Made by a program: the position numbers and the translations under genes
The notes under the pieces: generated by a model
The model's input: the letters and a program-made list of their open reading frames with translations, nothing else
Told to the model about the DNA's origin: nothing
Databases searched by the model: none
DNA from: Bursaphelenchus xylophilus
Lineage: Eukaryota; Nematoda; Chromadorea; Rhabditida; Aphelenchoididae
Direction of reading: 5' to 3'
Assembly (NCBI GenBank): GCA_904066235.2
Contig: CAJFCV020000006.1
Location: forward strand, 1,798,001-1,862,000
Length of the DNA: 64,000 bases
Shown here: positions 33,194-44,715 of the stretch, piece after piece
Layout: every line of letters begins with the position of its first letter
How positions within the stretch are numbered: position 1 is the stretch's first letter

Positions 33194-35146
33194 ATGCCAG
33201 ACCAACTATATCAGCCCGAAAATCCGTATGCTTGGGCTGAAAACGACAACGAAACGTTTGGAGTGCCCGTTGAGCGCTTCACAAAGCCGATTCATCGAGT
33301 TTTCCATCAAATAAATTGTGTTACAGCGGCTACAATGGGATTCGTGACTACGACTCTCATGATTTATTTTGTTTTGCAGCGCAACAAGTCGGAATTGAAG
33401 CGTTACAGCATGATGCTGTTCATGTGTTCGGCTACGGACATGGTCTTTGTTCTGGGGACTTTTGTGAATCAAGTGGTAAACTTGTTAACTTAAAAAAACG
33501 TTTTCTAGACTCCGACGTATTTAAAAACATAAAAAATTTAATTTTCCAGCAAATCGAGTTGACCGACGGAGTAATGTTTGTTGTGCAAAGCGGGCCAGTC
33601 ACACATATCGACAATTTCCCCATTCGTTGTGGCCTAGTTTCTTGGGAAGTGTTTTCGCTGGGCCTGTCGGCTACAGTGCTCCCAGCTCAACATTACTTTC
33701 GTTATCGATTGATCAAAAAGTAAGTTTACTGGTTAAAAAAACGGATTTTTTATATTGCACTTGCCATTAAAACCGAAAGTTTTTTTTTCAGTCAGGCCTT
33801 ATCTCGATGGGAAACTTTATCGCTATTCATGTTATCAGTTGTGGCTTCGTCTTGCGTGGCATTTATGGGCTATCTAGCGCTGCGGTATTCGGCTCAAATT
33901 TGGCCTGGCTACAATTATGCAAATTTGTTGAAAGATACGTTCTGGTTCGGGCCAAACCATCAAATGCCGGTGATGTTTATTGTGAATTTGGTAAGGAAAC
34001 AAAGGGTTGTTGATTTTCTTAGCTAGAAACGCATTTTGACACGTCATCAAAATTTTCGACGAAATGTCACAAAATTTATCGGATTTTTATCTAGGCAAAA
34101 GAAAGGCGTAATTCTTGCTGATTTTCTTGGCTAGACACGCATTTTGTTGATTTTCTTAGCTAGAAACGCATTTTGACACTTCATCAAAATTTTCGACGAA
34201 ATGTCACAAAATTATCGGATTTTTGTCTAGGCAAAACCAAGGTGTAAAACAATAAAAATTGGCTTGAAATGCATCTGTAAAGCCGTAATAACCTCCAACA
34301 TTTCAGCGGCACACCTATGGCTATCTTTATTTCGCCGCAGCAGGCACTGTTATCGCTTCCAGTTACGGATTTGCCCTTATTCTTGGCTACAAAAGCGTGG
34401 AATTGGGGCATGCGACGAGGAATCGAGCGAGTAAACGGACGCTCTACTTCCAACAACAATTCGCAAGAGTTGTTTTAGTGCAGGTTGGTACTATAAATCA
34501 TTGCTTTACGAAGACAAAATGCATGATTTTAATGATTTTTGCAAATCTCGGGTCTTGCCACGAAAACCTGATGGGAGTCTAAAGGCTTTTAAGATAATCC
34601 CAAAGTGGTTTCAGACGCCGTATTTTGCTTTTAGCCAATAATTCCTTGCATTTCAAACTAGTACGTTTGAAAGTTTTTGGTCCCGCCACGAAAACCTCAT
34701 GGTTTCAAAATGTGGTCGGAAATGTTTCAGAACAATTTACCCATGCTCTATGCTATATTTCTTCTACTAATCGGCACTTTTCAATCATTTTTACAAGTTT
34801 TGGGTCCCGCCGCGAAAACCTGATTTTCAAACGCCTAACCTAAATTTTTCAGACTCTAATTCCATTTTTGGGCTGTGTGGTGCCCTTACTTTTTATTACA
34901 ATCACTGGTCTAATGCGGATGGAGATCCGCGGAGCGGGCCTGTTGATGATCGGAGTTTTGGATTGGCTGCCGTTCATCAATTCCAGCTGCACTTTATACC
35001 TGATTAGGCCGTTCAGAATGAAAGTTTACGCATTAATTTGGAAAAAATCCAACGCCAACGACTCCAAAGCGCCCACTTCCAGCTCGGATCGGCTTGGAAA
35101 GACGGCGAATGGACCAAGCGTGTTGCAGTCGTTGGGCCCAAAGTAG
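33194..35146 (+). CDS. Nematode 7TM chemoreceptor, Str superfamily, srd-like
   Basis: Exons 33194-33475, 33550-33719, 33792-33990, 34307-34483 and 34853-35146 join in phase to give 373 residues. The ATG directly follows TTTTCCAG. Seven hydrophobic segments can be placed: one around VTAATMGFVTTTLMIYFVL, two around MMLFMCSATDMVFVLGTF, then LVSWEVFSLGLSATVLP, FMLSVVASSCVAFMGYLAL, YFAAAGTVIASSYGFALIL, LIPFLGCVVPLLFITITGL and a last around GVLDWLPFINSSCTLYLI followed by RPFR. The pattern (LKRYSMML after TM1; PAQHYFRYR after TM3; final P...SSCTLYLIRPFR) fits nematode serpentine receptors, most like class srd. These act in chemosensory neurons on unknown ligands. The long Ser-rich tail is cytoplasmic. 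The srd assignment is tentative; the 7TM call is firm. Confidence 0.75.
34549..34820. repeat. GTTTTCGTGG-type repeats in chemoreceptor intron 4
   Basis: Three copies of GGGTCCCGCCACGAAAACCT (reverse complement of the BED intron motif) start near 34549, 34679 and 34802, a 122-130 bp period. Intron 4 (34484-34852) contains little else. Confidence 0.65.
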
Positions 35147-35203
35147 GTTAAGCTCATAAAACAGTCAAATTTTTTTGTCATAATTTTAAAATTTATACAA
35201 GGG

Positions 35204-35699
35204 CAGTGGAGGATCTGATACAATAGCAAAGAATCTCACCATTTTGCATCCGGGAATATCAAAAAATGTAGCAAAATACCTCCCTCTCCAAGTGAAAAGG
35301 CTCCAATTTCAAAAGCCCGCCAACTATACAGTGACGGACCTGATCCAGTGGCAGAAAACGTACCATTTTGCATCCGGGAAGTGTAAAAAATGTGGCAAAA
35401 TACCTCCCTCTTCAAGTAAACAAACTCCGTTTTGAAGGTCCCTCAGAAAAAGAGCGGGCCGCTTTTGAAATCGGAGTTTTTTTCACTTGGACAGGGAGGT
35501 ATTTTGCTACATTTTTTGACACTTCCCGGATGCAAAATGATACGTATTTTGGCACAAAATCAGGTCCGTCGCTGTAGAGCTGGCGCGCGTTTGAAACTGG
35601 AGTCTTTTTACTTGGAGAGGGAGGTATTTTGCTACATTTTTTGATACTTTCCGGATGCAAAATGGTGCATTTTTTGCCATTGGATCAGGTCCGCCACTG
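35204..35699. mobile_element. TA-flanked CAGTG MITE with a second copy at its centre
   Basis: The outer element has CAGTGGAGGATCTGAT at the left and ATCAGGTCCGCCACTG at the right. The inner copy (35329-35574) begins CAGTGACGGACCTGATCC and ends CAGGTCCGTCGCTG. TA flanks the inner copy on both sides (35327-35328, 35575-35576). The insertion point is the loop of the outer palindrome. The arms contain GCATCCGGGAAGTATCAAAA and ACCTCCCTCTCCAAGTGAAA. Non-coding. Confidence 0.85.
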
Positions 35700-36259
35700 T
35701 ACTTGTATAACTTTTCAAATCATGACAAAAATCATGGCCGTATTTTACAACAAATAAAACTTTTTTTACTCAAATTTTTATCTAAACCCAATTTTCAGCC
35801 CAATCTCCCCGCTTCAAAAGGATTTCGGACATTATCCTCACTAATGACGTCATTATTTATATTCACCTGGGTAGCAAAAAGAAACTTAATTAATCGATCG
35901 CGTGGTACCAATCGACATATTGTTGCTTTCTAGATCGCTGGACGATCTCAATTCTTATTTATTTTTCATTTTTTATAAAAAATACTTGAAAAAAAGGATA
36001 AATTATAATTTTTTCGGGGTTTTTCAATTTTTTAAATCAAAATGGTGGCTAATGGTGTTCAAAATGTCATAAATGGTCTACAGAAGCTAATTGACATTAT
36101 ATTATTTCACTGGATTACCATTAATCTGTTCAATTTTTCAAAAATTTCAAAAAAATCATCAAAAATCACCTAAACCAAGAAATTTTTTTTATTTATTTCT
36201 CAAGACCCTCGAAAATTTCTGTGGTCTCTCAATACCACCACTTCTAAGTACCTTTTCCT
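35700..36259. other. Convergent 3' region, no gene seen
   Basis: This AT-rich DNA lies between the 3' ends of the chemoreceptor and jmjd-5. No ORF has splice or family support, and no repeat was recognised. Confidence 0.5.
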
Positions 36260-38241
36260 TTATTTCCCATTCTTTTCCACGCAACTTTTCGAGTCGCCAA
36301 ACCAAATTGACATGGAAATGCTCGGTTCGAGTGCTCTGATATGATGAAAATACCCTTGTGGAATGTACAAACAGTCGCCCTGTTGCATGACAAAGTCCTC
36401 AACAATTACGTCCTTAAATTTAGGGAACTTTTCGTAGTCGGGCCGCTCCACATCCACTTGACTTGAGTTGGCACGGAGGAAATCGTCGAATAAGTAGATG
36501 TTGTGCCTTTGGTCCGGATTTATGAGCCGGACAAACTTTTTCCCACGGATCTAAAAACGTTTCTGGGTAAAATACGGTCTGTAAAATGAGTTTCACAACC
36601 ATTCCGAGTGTTTCCAGAAATATCAAGTTTTCGTGTTGGGACCCAAACCCATTTTTTTCAAATAATCACATTATATAGCACAAACAAAGGTCATTTTGGG
36701 TAAAATACGGTCTGTAAAATGAGTTTCACAATCTTTCCGAGTGTTTCCAGAAATATCAAGTTTTCGTGTTGGGACCCAAAACAGTCAATTTTTGCAAATA
36801 ACCACACTATATTGCACAAACAAAGTCCGTTTTTAGGTAAAATACGCCCTTAAAAATACTTTGTTCACTATTTCATACAATACCCAGAAGTTCAAAGTTT
36901 TCGTGGTGGGACCCAAATTCTTACCTGGAAGAAGAAATTATGCCTTGGATCGGTATGTAGAGGAGAAACAGTGCTGGAAGGACCAATAAAACAATTTATG
37001 TTCTCTGGTTCATCGCTCGACACCAAACTACAGTAATCCGGGATAATAATATCCTTGAGGAGTGACGGAACTTGATCCAAAAGTCGATGTTGAGCCATAT
37101 AACCCGGTTCTTCGGCCTAAAAATAAAACAAAAAAACTTCAAAGACTTACATTTTCCTCATTGGCAACGAAGTCGTTAAGAAATTGACCAAAAGGCATCA
37201 AGATTTGACTCCAATCCTCATCCGTGTACTTGCTACCAATCTCGACTGGGACGATCCGACGGCCACATTTATTGTACAAGTAGTCAAAACTAAAACTTAT
37301 AAGAGGAAGAAAGTTGTTTACCTCCATTTTTTGTAACATGGCATGTTTGACAGGAGCCCTCGGATTATCACTGGTTTTTCCGGCAAAAACGCGTTAGTAT
37401 AGAAGGTTTCCAGACTCGGAAGATTGAGAACAGAGATCTTTCGAGTTGTTGATAAAGGAGCAGGAGGGTTATGAGACAAATGACTGGGAAACTGAAAGTT
37501 TTTTTATATTATCCATCGGATCAGAGGTAACGGTTGGAAAAATTGATTATTACTCCAGGTAAGAGCTTGAAAAGAGAGAAGTTTGTAAATAATTAGCTTC
37601 GTTATTATCTATTCTACCTAATCACATCAAAACATAAACATTTACCAGCTGAGAATTTTGTATTACCTCGATCTTCTCCATGGGACCCATATGATCAGAT
37701 AAAATTTCGCCTAACTCTCCCAAAACGTTTTCATCCAGCTCGTAACCCTTCAGTAGACCCTCATCACACTTGGCCAAAGCTTCCTAAAATCAAAATCCAC
37801 GGAAATAAATAGAACATACCTCTGATTTCCCACTTTTCCATAAAATGAACGTCTGGATTAAACAACAGACCGAAAAAAGCAATCTGTAGACGTCCGGGAC
37901 TTCGGAGAAGTGGCCTGTATTCAGACTGGCATCAAGTAGCCCGTAGATGTGTTCAAGATGCTGTTCATAACCTAAAAATAGAGAAACAAAAGATTTTGGC
38001 TAGTGTAATATAACCAAAACCAAAGAGGAAAAAACTTACTAGAATCGTCCTGAAAATAGGTACTAAGACAGCGTATCAATCCCTCTAGTATCCAAAAGCT
38101 TTTCGCATGCTTTGTCAATTGTTTTTGCTTCTCTTCGTTCAAACATATCTCTTCTTCATCTAACTTGAACACCTTCGACAAGATGTCAAGAATCGCAACT
38201 TCTTCGTCTTCTTTTTCATTAGGAACTACTTCGGAAGACAT
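36260..38241 (-). CDS. jmjd-5: JmjC hydroxylase, JMJD5/KDM8 orthologue
   Basis: Seven exons (38241-38040, 37971-37820, 37783-37667, 37491-37322, 37289-37151, 37116-36925, 36550-36260) join in phase to 420 residues, close to human KDM8 (416). The N-terminal third is helical. From ~residue 200 comes the JmjC core: a PVIIRGL start, RIVPVEIGSKYTDEDWSQ, the Fe(II) motif H314-T-D316 in SPLHTDPRHN, K329 in RGKKF as 2-oxoglutarate anchor, SQVDVERPDYEKFPKF and the distal ligand H393 in GYFHHIRAL. All ligands are present, so the enzyme should be active. JMJD5 proteins are 2-oxoglutarate oxygenases reported to hydroxylate arginine in ribosomal and chromatin-associated proteins; peptidase and demethylase roles are debated. 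It is convergent with the chemoreceptor gene. Intron 6 carries GTTTTCGTGTTGGGACCC repeats. Confidence 0.92.
36627..36915. repeat. GTTTTCGTGK-type repeats in jmjd-5 intron 6
   Basis: Copies of GTTTTCGTGTTGGGACCCAA or the TGGTGGGACCC variant start near 36627, 36759 and 36895, a 132-136 bp period. The intervening sequence also repeats (GGGTAAAATACGGTCTGTAA, then AATGAGTTTCACAA). The intron spans 36551-36924. Confidence 0.7.
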
Positions 38242-39892
38242 TGAACCCTCATTCTACAACACTTTCCTCTCATTTTTCTCAATTTTTCGCTCCAAAATAA
38301 TTATTTCCTGCAAATTAAACGAAATGTCAAAAATTTATGGATTGTTGCGGAATGTCAACAAATTTTGGTTTTTTTATTTTTGCCCGACATTCTCGAGAAT
38401 GAGCCAAATTTTGTTGTTTTCCAGGCCCGTTTCTGGCCAACGATCCTTATAAAAGCTTCGTCAATATGGCTAATAATCTTGAGTCACCTTCGGAGCTGAT
38501 TCATGAACGAATTCAAATGAATTTGGCCTTAAATTCATTTAGTTTTGATTGAATTTTCACTTCGGAGGCACTGCCAGGTGTTTTGAATCTTGTTTTTAGC
38601 AGATCTTTCTGAGAATCAGACTAATTTTTGGATTTTTGAAAGGTTTTATATTATACTGATAGGTTAACCCAAACTTCCCAATATTTTGATCCTTTGAACT
38701 TTTTCAACGCTGTTTCAGGTGTTTACAACAAGTTTATGTCTTTTTGAAATATTTATGTGTTTTCAAGTCGTTTATTATTCGCGTTTCACACTGAAATTTT
38801 GATTTTTTTCCAGCTGTCAGGTGTAATATATTTTTTATGTTTCTCTCCGTCCAGGCCGGAAAGTTAGCATTTTTCATGGCCCGAACTCATTCATTCAAGT
38901 GTTTTCATGAATCTTTTTGCCAAAAAACCTTTTGAATTGGTGTTTGCATTCTTTGGTTGGCGATTAGTCAAAAAGGAAACAATGGGAAAATTTTCTCGGC
39001 GATTTTTATGAGTTTTGGTGTTGAATGGGTAATATTTTGGTGTTGGCATGGCAATTTTGATATGCTAATGATGAGATGGATAGGATAGGGGTTCAAAATT
39101 TGAGGTTTGGAAGGCCTGTGGGGTCATTACTAAAGTTTGATGTAAGTTTTGCGTAAAATAATGTCGGAATTGCAAAAATTGCAATTCAAGAGGCAAGTGA
39201 AGGCCTCTGAGAATACGATAGTCAGTATTCCCCTACATTATACTCAAAAATCAATTGGCTCTTTCAAAAATCGAGATTTTTATTCCTTTTTCGATATTGT
39301 ACATAGCGAATTTTGAGAAAATCTAAAAATATCGCTGATTTAGTCAAAAACCTTCTAGAATCTTCTGAATAATGATTATTCAAAACGTTCGAAATGCAAA
39401 TTTTGCAAACTTCCCTATGTTTTCCTCGGAGCGGCGACGGAATTAAAGAGGATTTCCATAGAGACCTCTTAAAATCCTGAGGATGGGATCTGCGTGGGTT
39501 TCGGCCTGAATTATTCATAATGCACCCAAAAAGCAGATGAGGACGTGAATTCTTATCTTTAACAGCTCTAGTTCCATCTGTTGTGGCTTGTGTTTCACAT
39601 TTAAAACGTAAAGCAATAACAAACATGTCATGTGCAATATACAGGTGATATTTTTGACCGAAAATTGCTTCGGTTTGTTTATATGAGCCTATCAGGAATA
39701 AAAGTGTGCGTTTATCCGATTAAATTCGCTTATCATTTGCTATCGATAACATGAAATAAGCAGAAAGATAGCAAATGATAAGCAGGTTTAATCGGATTAA
39801 CGCGATTACACTTTGTCGACGAGCTTGGAAGCGTTGTCAAAAGTCGAGCGGAAGTTGGCTGTTAGACCCTGGCGATCTTTTTCGCTAGCGGA
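38242..39892. other. Intergenic DNA upstream of jmjd-5
   Basis: No gene is supported. A compact palindrome at ~39700-39822 has arms containing TCCGATTAAA and GCTTATCATTTGCTATC around a 22-bp loop. The first few hundred bases (38242-38450) are presumably the jmjd-5 promoter. Confidence 0.45.
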
Positions 39893-41176
39893 TTATGTTG
39901 GTATTACGTCTTCATCGTCGAACTTGAGTACATCCGCAAGCCGCTGATATTTCTGTCCTCAGACTTTATTTGATTGCTCTATCATTGTACGATTTCCTCG
40001 AACTGTCGGCTATCTATTGATACGATTTTTGAGCTTATCCATCGGCTCCACTCCCTCACCTCGGCCCATAATTTATAATACAAAGCACATCCGTCTTCAC
40101 GACTGTTTCGGTCAGTCAGCTGGCCAGAAACAGAGGTCAGCTATAGTCTAGCGAAAAAACAATTGTTGAAGGGATCGGAAATTGGTTACACGTGCCGACG
40201 AAGACTTTTCGCCACCCACTTACCAAGTTTTTCGAAGGTCTTCAATCCCGAACTCACTTGAAATGTAATGCCAAGGACTTTAAACAAGGATCTTGAGGAG
40301 AGTTTTGAAATTGATTGGATCTTTTGAGAGTTCGAGGTCAGGATTTGAGATTGGAGCGTTCTTTTCTGGAGTTATCGTGGAGGATGATATGTTGTATCCC
40401 GTCAGTCTTACTCGCGCTCTTGTTCCGGTGTTCCTGATTTGTTGTGTTTGTTTTTGGTTGTCATGTTTATTGAAGTCGATTTGTTGGTTGACATCTTCCT
40501 TGTTGATTTTGGCATTGAACATGGATTTTTTGTGATTGCTGTTGCCGACTGGTACTCTTCTCGTACTTCGCTTTTTTGAATTCCTGTTGTAAATTTTTTC
40601 TTATCCTTTCGGATGTTCTCATCGATATTTCCCCTCAGCGTGAGGTCAAATAGACGCTGTTTCCACATGTTCCTTTCAAGGTTGTTGTCAAGTCGTATGG
40701 GTGATCTCCTCCGACCAGAGCGGATATGTTCTGTAAAAAGAGAGGTTTTGAGAAAACGAAAAGGAATGAGGTGGTTTTTTTCGCCTCCCCCGGTTCCCTT
40801 CTAATCCGAATGCATAAAGAAGGGGAGAGTAAAACGGGAGCGAAGAATGGGTATTCGCTTTTATAGCATTTGGGGACCACATCTCCCTTGGACCGGATAA
40901 CGACAAGTTATAAGGTTCTCGGACAAAAAGATCGGCCCTCTAATTGTAGAGTAGAGATGGCATTGTTTGAACGCCAGATGGTGGGATTTTATAAGGCGCG
41001 AGTGGGTGATTTATGAAGTTAGAGGGAGATGCCGGAATACGATTGTCTTTACTGGTTTCTTCTTCAGTTTTATTTTGGTTTGGCCAATCAGACCGATTTT
41101 TATCATTTTTTGGCATTCTCTTGAGGAAATCCTTAACTTTTGATCCAAAACTGATCTCCAAATGACGTTTATTCAT
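39893..41176 (-). CDS. Candidate orphan gene, five exons, 212 aa
   Basis: I do not recognise this protein. A consistent minus-strand model joins 41176-41053, 40730-40412, 40256-40224, 40102-39991 and 39943-39893 in phase with GT/AG borders (strongest: TTTTTACAG before 40730, GTAAGA after 40412, GTAAGT after 40224). The product is hydrophilic: a K/N-rich start (MNKRHLEISFGSKVKDFLKR), an S/T/N/K-rich middle without hydrophobic segments, and a tail with YYKLWAEVREWSRW and RLADVLKFDDEDVIPT. The 33-base exon and the weak donor after ATC at 39991 are soft points. It lies ~210 bp after the putative stop of the exon at 41389-41510, so the two might be co-transcribed. AT-bias alone can generate K/N-rich frames, hence the modest confidence. 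Confidence 0.4.
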
Positions 41177-41388
41177 TTGCAAGCTCAATAAAGGTCAGTA
41201 GGCCATTGAAAACACTTGTTTATCCTACTTTTCCACATGATTGAACCTCGTTATCATCTAGACGGAGGTGTTTTCAGTGTTTTCTCTCTACTGTTTATGA
41301 GATTTGGTGGCGAAATTTTGAGCGAAGATTAAGCGATGGAAATCCTTTATTGTTTTATTAATTCGCCGGATTTGTAGGTAATCGTGGG

Positions 41389-41510
41389 TTAATGGGGATG
41401 TGATGTAAGGAGAGTCTGTTTCTTCCTGGCTCTTTTCATTTCTATAGCCTCTCCAGTGGAAATATCGCTGAATATCTCGGCCGTTTCGGCATTGCGCAAG
41501 GAAGAAGTCT
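41389..41510 (-). CDS. Candidate terminal exon of an unrecognised gene
   Basis: An acceptor ATTTTCAG precedes a 39-codon open segment containing TSSLRNAETAEIFSDISTGE and IEMKRARKKQ, ending in TAA. Two overlapping AATAAA-type signals lie about 30 bases further (41349-41362), as expected for a 3' end. No donor is present, so it would be a last exon. Upstream exons are uncertain; the open frame at 42356-42568 is a candidate. Confidence 0.35.
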
Positions 41511-42355
41511 CTGAAAATGTGTCAAAAATGATTATGGTCGTGATGAACCTTGTGATTCACATACGATATTCTCATCTTTTTTATGCTGAATCATAAGTCT
41601 GCGTTTTTATGATAAAGATCTCTAGACTAGGGGTTTTTGTCGCCCACACGCAATATTGACTGCAAAAATTATTACAACGGTCCTTATTTACGTTATAATT
41701 ATCCAAATCCGCAAAAAACTTTTCCTTTTGCAGTTTTAATCTGGTCCAGGAAAAAGTTATTACTCTGCCTGAGGCGAACTTTATTACTATTTTTGCTGAA
41801 CCCCTAATTATCGCTGGGAATTTAATTTTTATGAGGCTGAGATGTCACTAGTTGTTTATTTACACCTGTAGTAGGTTTAGAAAGTCATTTTTACCTTGAG
41901 TCCCCCACATTATAGCATATCGTGTAGCAGCGAACTTGTTACGCCCTAATCATTAGCATTATTGCGTAAGGGATCCATTTTTAGTTGTTTTTAGTCAAAA
42001 AAATTTGGCTGAAAAACGATTATACTAACCAAAAAACATCCCACGAAAGGGCGAAAAGAGTCTCGTGTGATTTCGTTCAGATATCAACTATTTATAGGCC
42101 AAAATTACGATACACGCGCATTTTTTTTGCACTTCGGATAAGAAATCGTTATTTTTTTTTAAATTTTGACCTTTACTGCACAGCGGATTTTTTATGAAAA
42201 ATCGGCTTGTCACTACAAGTTTTAAAAGTCTCGGATTGTATACTTCGAAAGGTCAATTCAAAACTAGCAACTGGGCCAATATTTTGAGAACGGAAGTGGG
42301 GCCGGCTTGGCAAACGGGCACGTGAATTGGTCCTCTTTACCCCTAGATTGAGAGT

Positions 42356-42568
42356 TCATTTCTCGAGCACGGTGCTGTCGTCGTTCCTCGTATTATGACA
42401 GAAGAAGCCGTTCTGGTCAACGCTTTCACGGTTGTCTCGGAATTTGTTGGCTTGTTTTAATCGCCCCTCTCTTTTGATATTCATTGTTACCATTTCGGAT
42501 CTTTTTGCCAATTCAAACATCATATTGTTGTTGTATTTGTCATTGTGCCACTTGAATTCGTTCTTCCT
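42356..42568 (-). CDS. Open, protein-like segment, partial unknown gene
   Basis: A 70-codon frame on the minus strand encodes a hydrophilic, balanced sequence (RKNEFKWHNDKYNN, later MVTMNIKREGRLKQANKF and RDNRESVDQNGFF). It begins near a possible acceptor (TCTCAAG) and ends at TGA. Splicing into neighbours could not be resolved. A further open frame (42520-42717) overlaps it in a different phase. Confidence 0.3.
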   Translation of the reverse strand, partial: RKNEFKWHNDKYNNNMMFELAKRSEMVTMNIKREGRLKQANKFRDNRESVDQNGFFCHNTRNDDSTVLEK

Positions 42569-43990
42569 CTTGAGACATCAAATACAATTGAATAAAAGGC
42601 CAGATTAGTGTTAATTTTGGTTTTTTCGCTGTTATCGTGGGAGTTCATTGTAAAGAACCGGCTAATATTAGTCTTCTTCAAAACGTCCGGTCTCTTCTTT
42701 GCTTGTTGTGCCAAAAACTAATCAAATAATCCCCTTAACAAACAACCAAAGTAGTTTCCTTTCGCGGTAGTCAGTTCAATTCCAAATACGTCTAATCTGC
42801 CGGGTTTATGGATTATATCCGGTAAATTGGTTGTGGAACCTCTGGACAAATCTTTTCGTTGGGTACGAAAAGGATTTCTCTAAGCTCCGAGAGTTTGTTG
42901 GATAATCGACCGTCCTGATTTAGAAGTTCCAATCTGTTTGTTCCAATGTTTACTTGCTTGCCATAAATACAATGACGGATTTGATCTAGGGGCAAAAAAC
43001 GTATCATTTTGCATTCGGGAAATATCAAAAAATGTGGCAAAATACCTCCCTCTCCAAGTGAAAAACTCCGGTTTTCAAAGCGCACCCGCTTTTTGTGATT
43101 GTGCGCCTTTGAAACTCGGAGTTTTTTTTTCACTTGGAGAGATTTTGCCACATTTTTTGATACTTCCCGGGTGCAAATGGTACGTTTTTTGCCACTGGAT
43201 CAGGTCCGCCACTGTAATTTGCTATCTCAATTTGAGCGAAGTTTCGTCAAAATTAAAGCTCCACCATCACCATTCTTATACAAAATTACCCTTGGCACGA
43301 ACAAATCTAACGGACGTTTTTTCATCATCCTATGTTGTCTTCCGTTCTCCCCCTCATCCCCAAGCACAAAGCACAAACATCCGAGAACTGGGATCTTTTC
43401 TCGAGGTCTCCTCTTTTTTCCTCCCCCTTTCTTTTTGTTCCCTCTTTTTTCGGTGCGTCGGAATGCCGGCAAAAAATGTTCGGGGCTTTTTTTTGCGTTT
43501 CAAAGCGGCCAAACCTTGGTTTATTTATTTTTTCGAAAAGTTTGAGACTCCGGAAGCGGCTGCGAGTGGATTTTTGCGAATTTCCGAGTGGTTTTGCAAC
43601 TGATTCATCTGTTTTTCGATGGGAAATTGACGTATTTTTTTGGAGATTTTATAAATTTTCTTTGATGTAATTCCCTCGTTTTCATCTTGATTTTGGGATT
43701 TACCGGCTTTTCATTGTTTGACTCTGATTTCCTTCTGTGAGTTGGCCCGTTGAAACGTGAGGTTCTTGAGACAAATCGAGAAAAAAATTGATAGTCATTG
43801 TGCTTCATCACCGTGTTTTCAAGTGTTTGTTATCTGCTCCTTTGGCAATTGTTTTTGAAAAAAGGCGAACGGTTCTAAACTCGATCTTTGCACTTGCTAC
43901 GCTTGATGTTGAATGATTCGTCCTCTAGAGAGGTGTAATTATACACGATTAACCTCTGAATACTTACGTAAATCGTTGTCCATTAGCAAC
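42569..43990. other. Unresolved region with possible minus-strand exons
   Basis: Minus-strand frames such as NRLELLNQDGRLSNKLSELR (about 42850-42950) and QFFSRFVSRTSRFNGPTHRR (about 43720-43810) look protein-like, but a gene model could not be closed. The TA-flanked MITE at 42970-43214 sits against the first. Nothing on the plus strand is supported. Confidence 0.3.
42970..43214. mobile_element. TA-flanked CAGTG MITE
   Basis: The left end CAATGACGGATTTGATCTAG and right end GGATCAGGTCCGCCACTG are flanked by TA. The arms contain GGGAAATATCAAAAAATGTG and CTCTCCAAGTGAAAAACTCC and their inverse. The flanks are not palindromic here, unlike the copies at 35, 46 and 50 kb. Confidence 0.8.
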
Positions 43991-44011
43991 ATTTAATTCC
44001 GACCTCCGCAC

Positions 44012-44281
44012 TTAACCAATGACCTTGTCAATTACCCCCATTCTCTTTGCACTGGATGAAAATTTGGGCTTCGAGGCCGAATTCAATTTACTAAACATGT
44101 AATCCAATTCGGAAAGCCCGAACATGCCCGGCAAATTGCATATCCTCGCACACCAAAAAACGTCTTTCCGATAAACCCAAAACGTTCGCCATAACCGGAT
44201 TAGAGTTGGCCCCCCGAGGCACAGTGATATCGCCCTAAAAGTGCTTGCGCGGTAATTGGATTTGGCTGCATCTATCTTACG
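44012..44281 (-). CDS. Candidate gene fragment with short introns
   Basis: On the minus strand a segment ending CATCAAAGACCC is followed by a 46-bp intron (44280-44235, GTAAGA...TTTTAG), then an exon 44234-44092 reading GDITVPRGANSNPVMANVLG and LSERRFLVCEDMQFAGHVRA, a 40-bp intron (GTAAAT...ATCCAG) and a last exon 44051-44012 ending at TAA. Intron lengths match those of solid genes here. A second reading without the 40-bp intron is also open, so the frame is not certain. The family was not identified; the upstream start is missing. Confidence 0.3.
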   Translation of the reverse strand, partial: RKIDAAKSNYRASTFRAISLCLGGPTLIRLWRTFWVYRKDVFWCARICNLPGMFGLSELDYMFSKLNSASKPKFSSSAKRMGVIDKVIG

Positions 44282-44484
44282 GGTCTTTGATGTGTTGCAA
44301 TTTCGAAACTGGCTTGTTTGCGGAGGAGATGTTATAAGTCTAAAGGGCACGCGTGTTTCTCTTTTTTTTCACGAGGCTCAAGAAAAGATGGGATTTTGTT
44401 TAGGACTTGAGAGGATTTCGGGATTAAAGGTGGTGTTGTAGGCTAGAACTTTTTTGAAACTTTTGGGGGTTTTTGGGAAATCTT

Positions 44485-44715
44485 CGCAGTGCAAAAAATA
44501 GGCCTATTACACCCATAAAGTTTCACTGCGCGAAACTGTAGGCTTTTTTACCCTACAAAATTGCACTGTGCAAAGCTGTAGGCTTTTTTACCCTACAAAA
44601 TTGCACTGTGCAAAACTCTAGGCTTTTTTACCCTAGAAAATTGCACTGTGCGGAACTTTAGGCTTTTTTACCCTGTAAAATTGCACTGTGCAAAACTCAA
44701 ATCGCACTGTGCCGA
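44485..44715. repeat. 40-bp decamer minisatellite
   Basis: GCACTGTGCR decamers start at 44563, 44603, 44643 and 44683, exactly 40 bp apart, with linkers GGCTTTTTTACCCTACAAAA. More diverged units extend the array at both ends. Confidence 0.85.

Noticed and set aside
42813..43603. Plus- and minus-strand ORFs of 82-221 codons around 43 kb
   Set aside because: Most of their length is the TA-flanked MITE or T-rich DNA; only short minus-strand pieces outside the MITE look protein-like.
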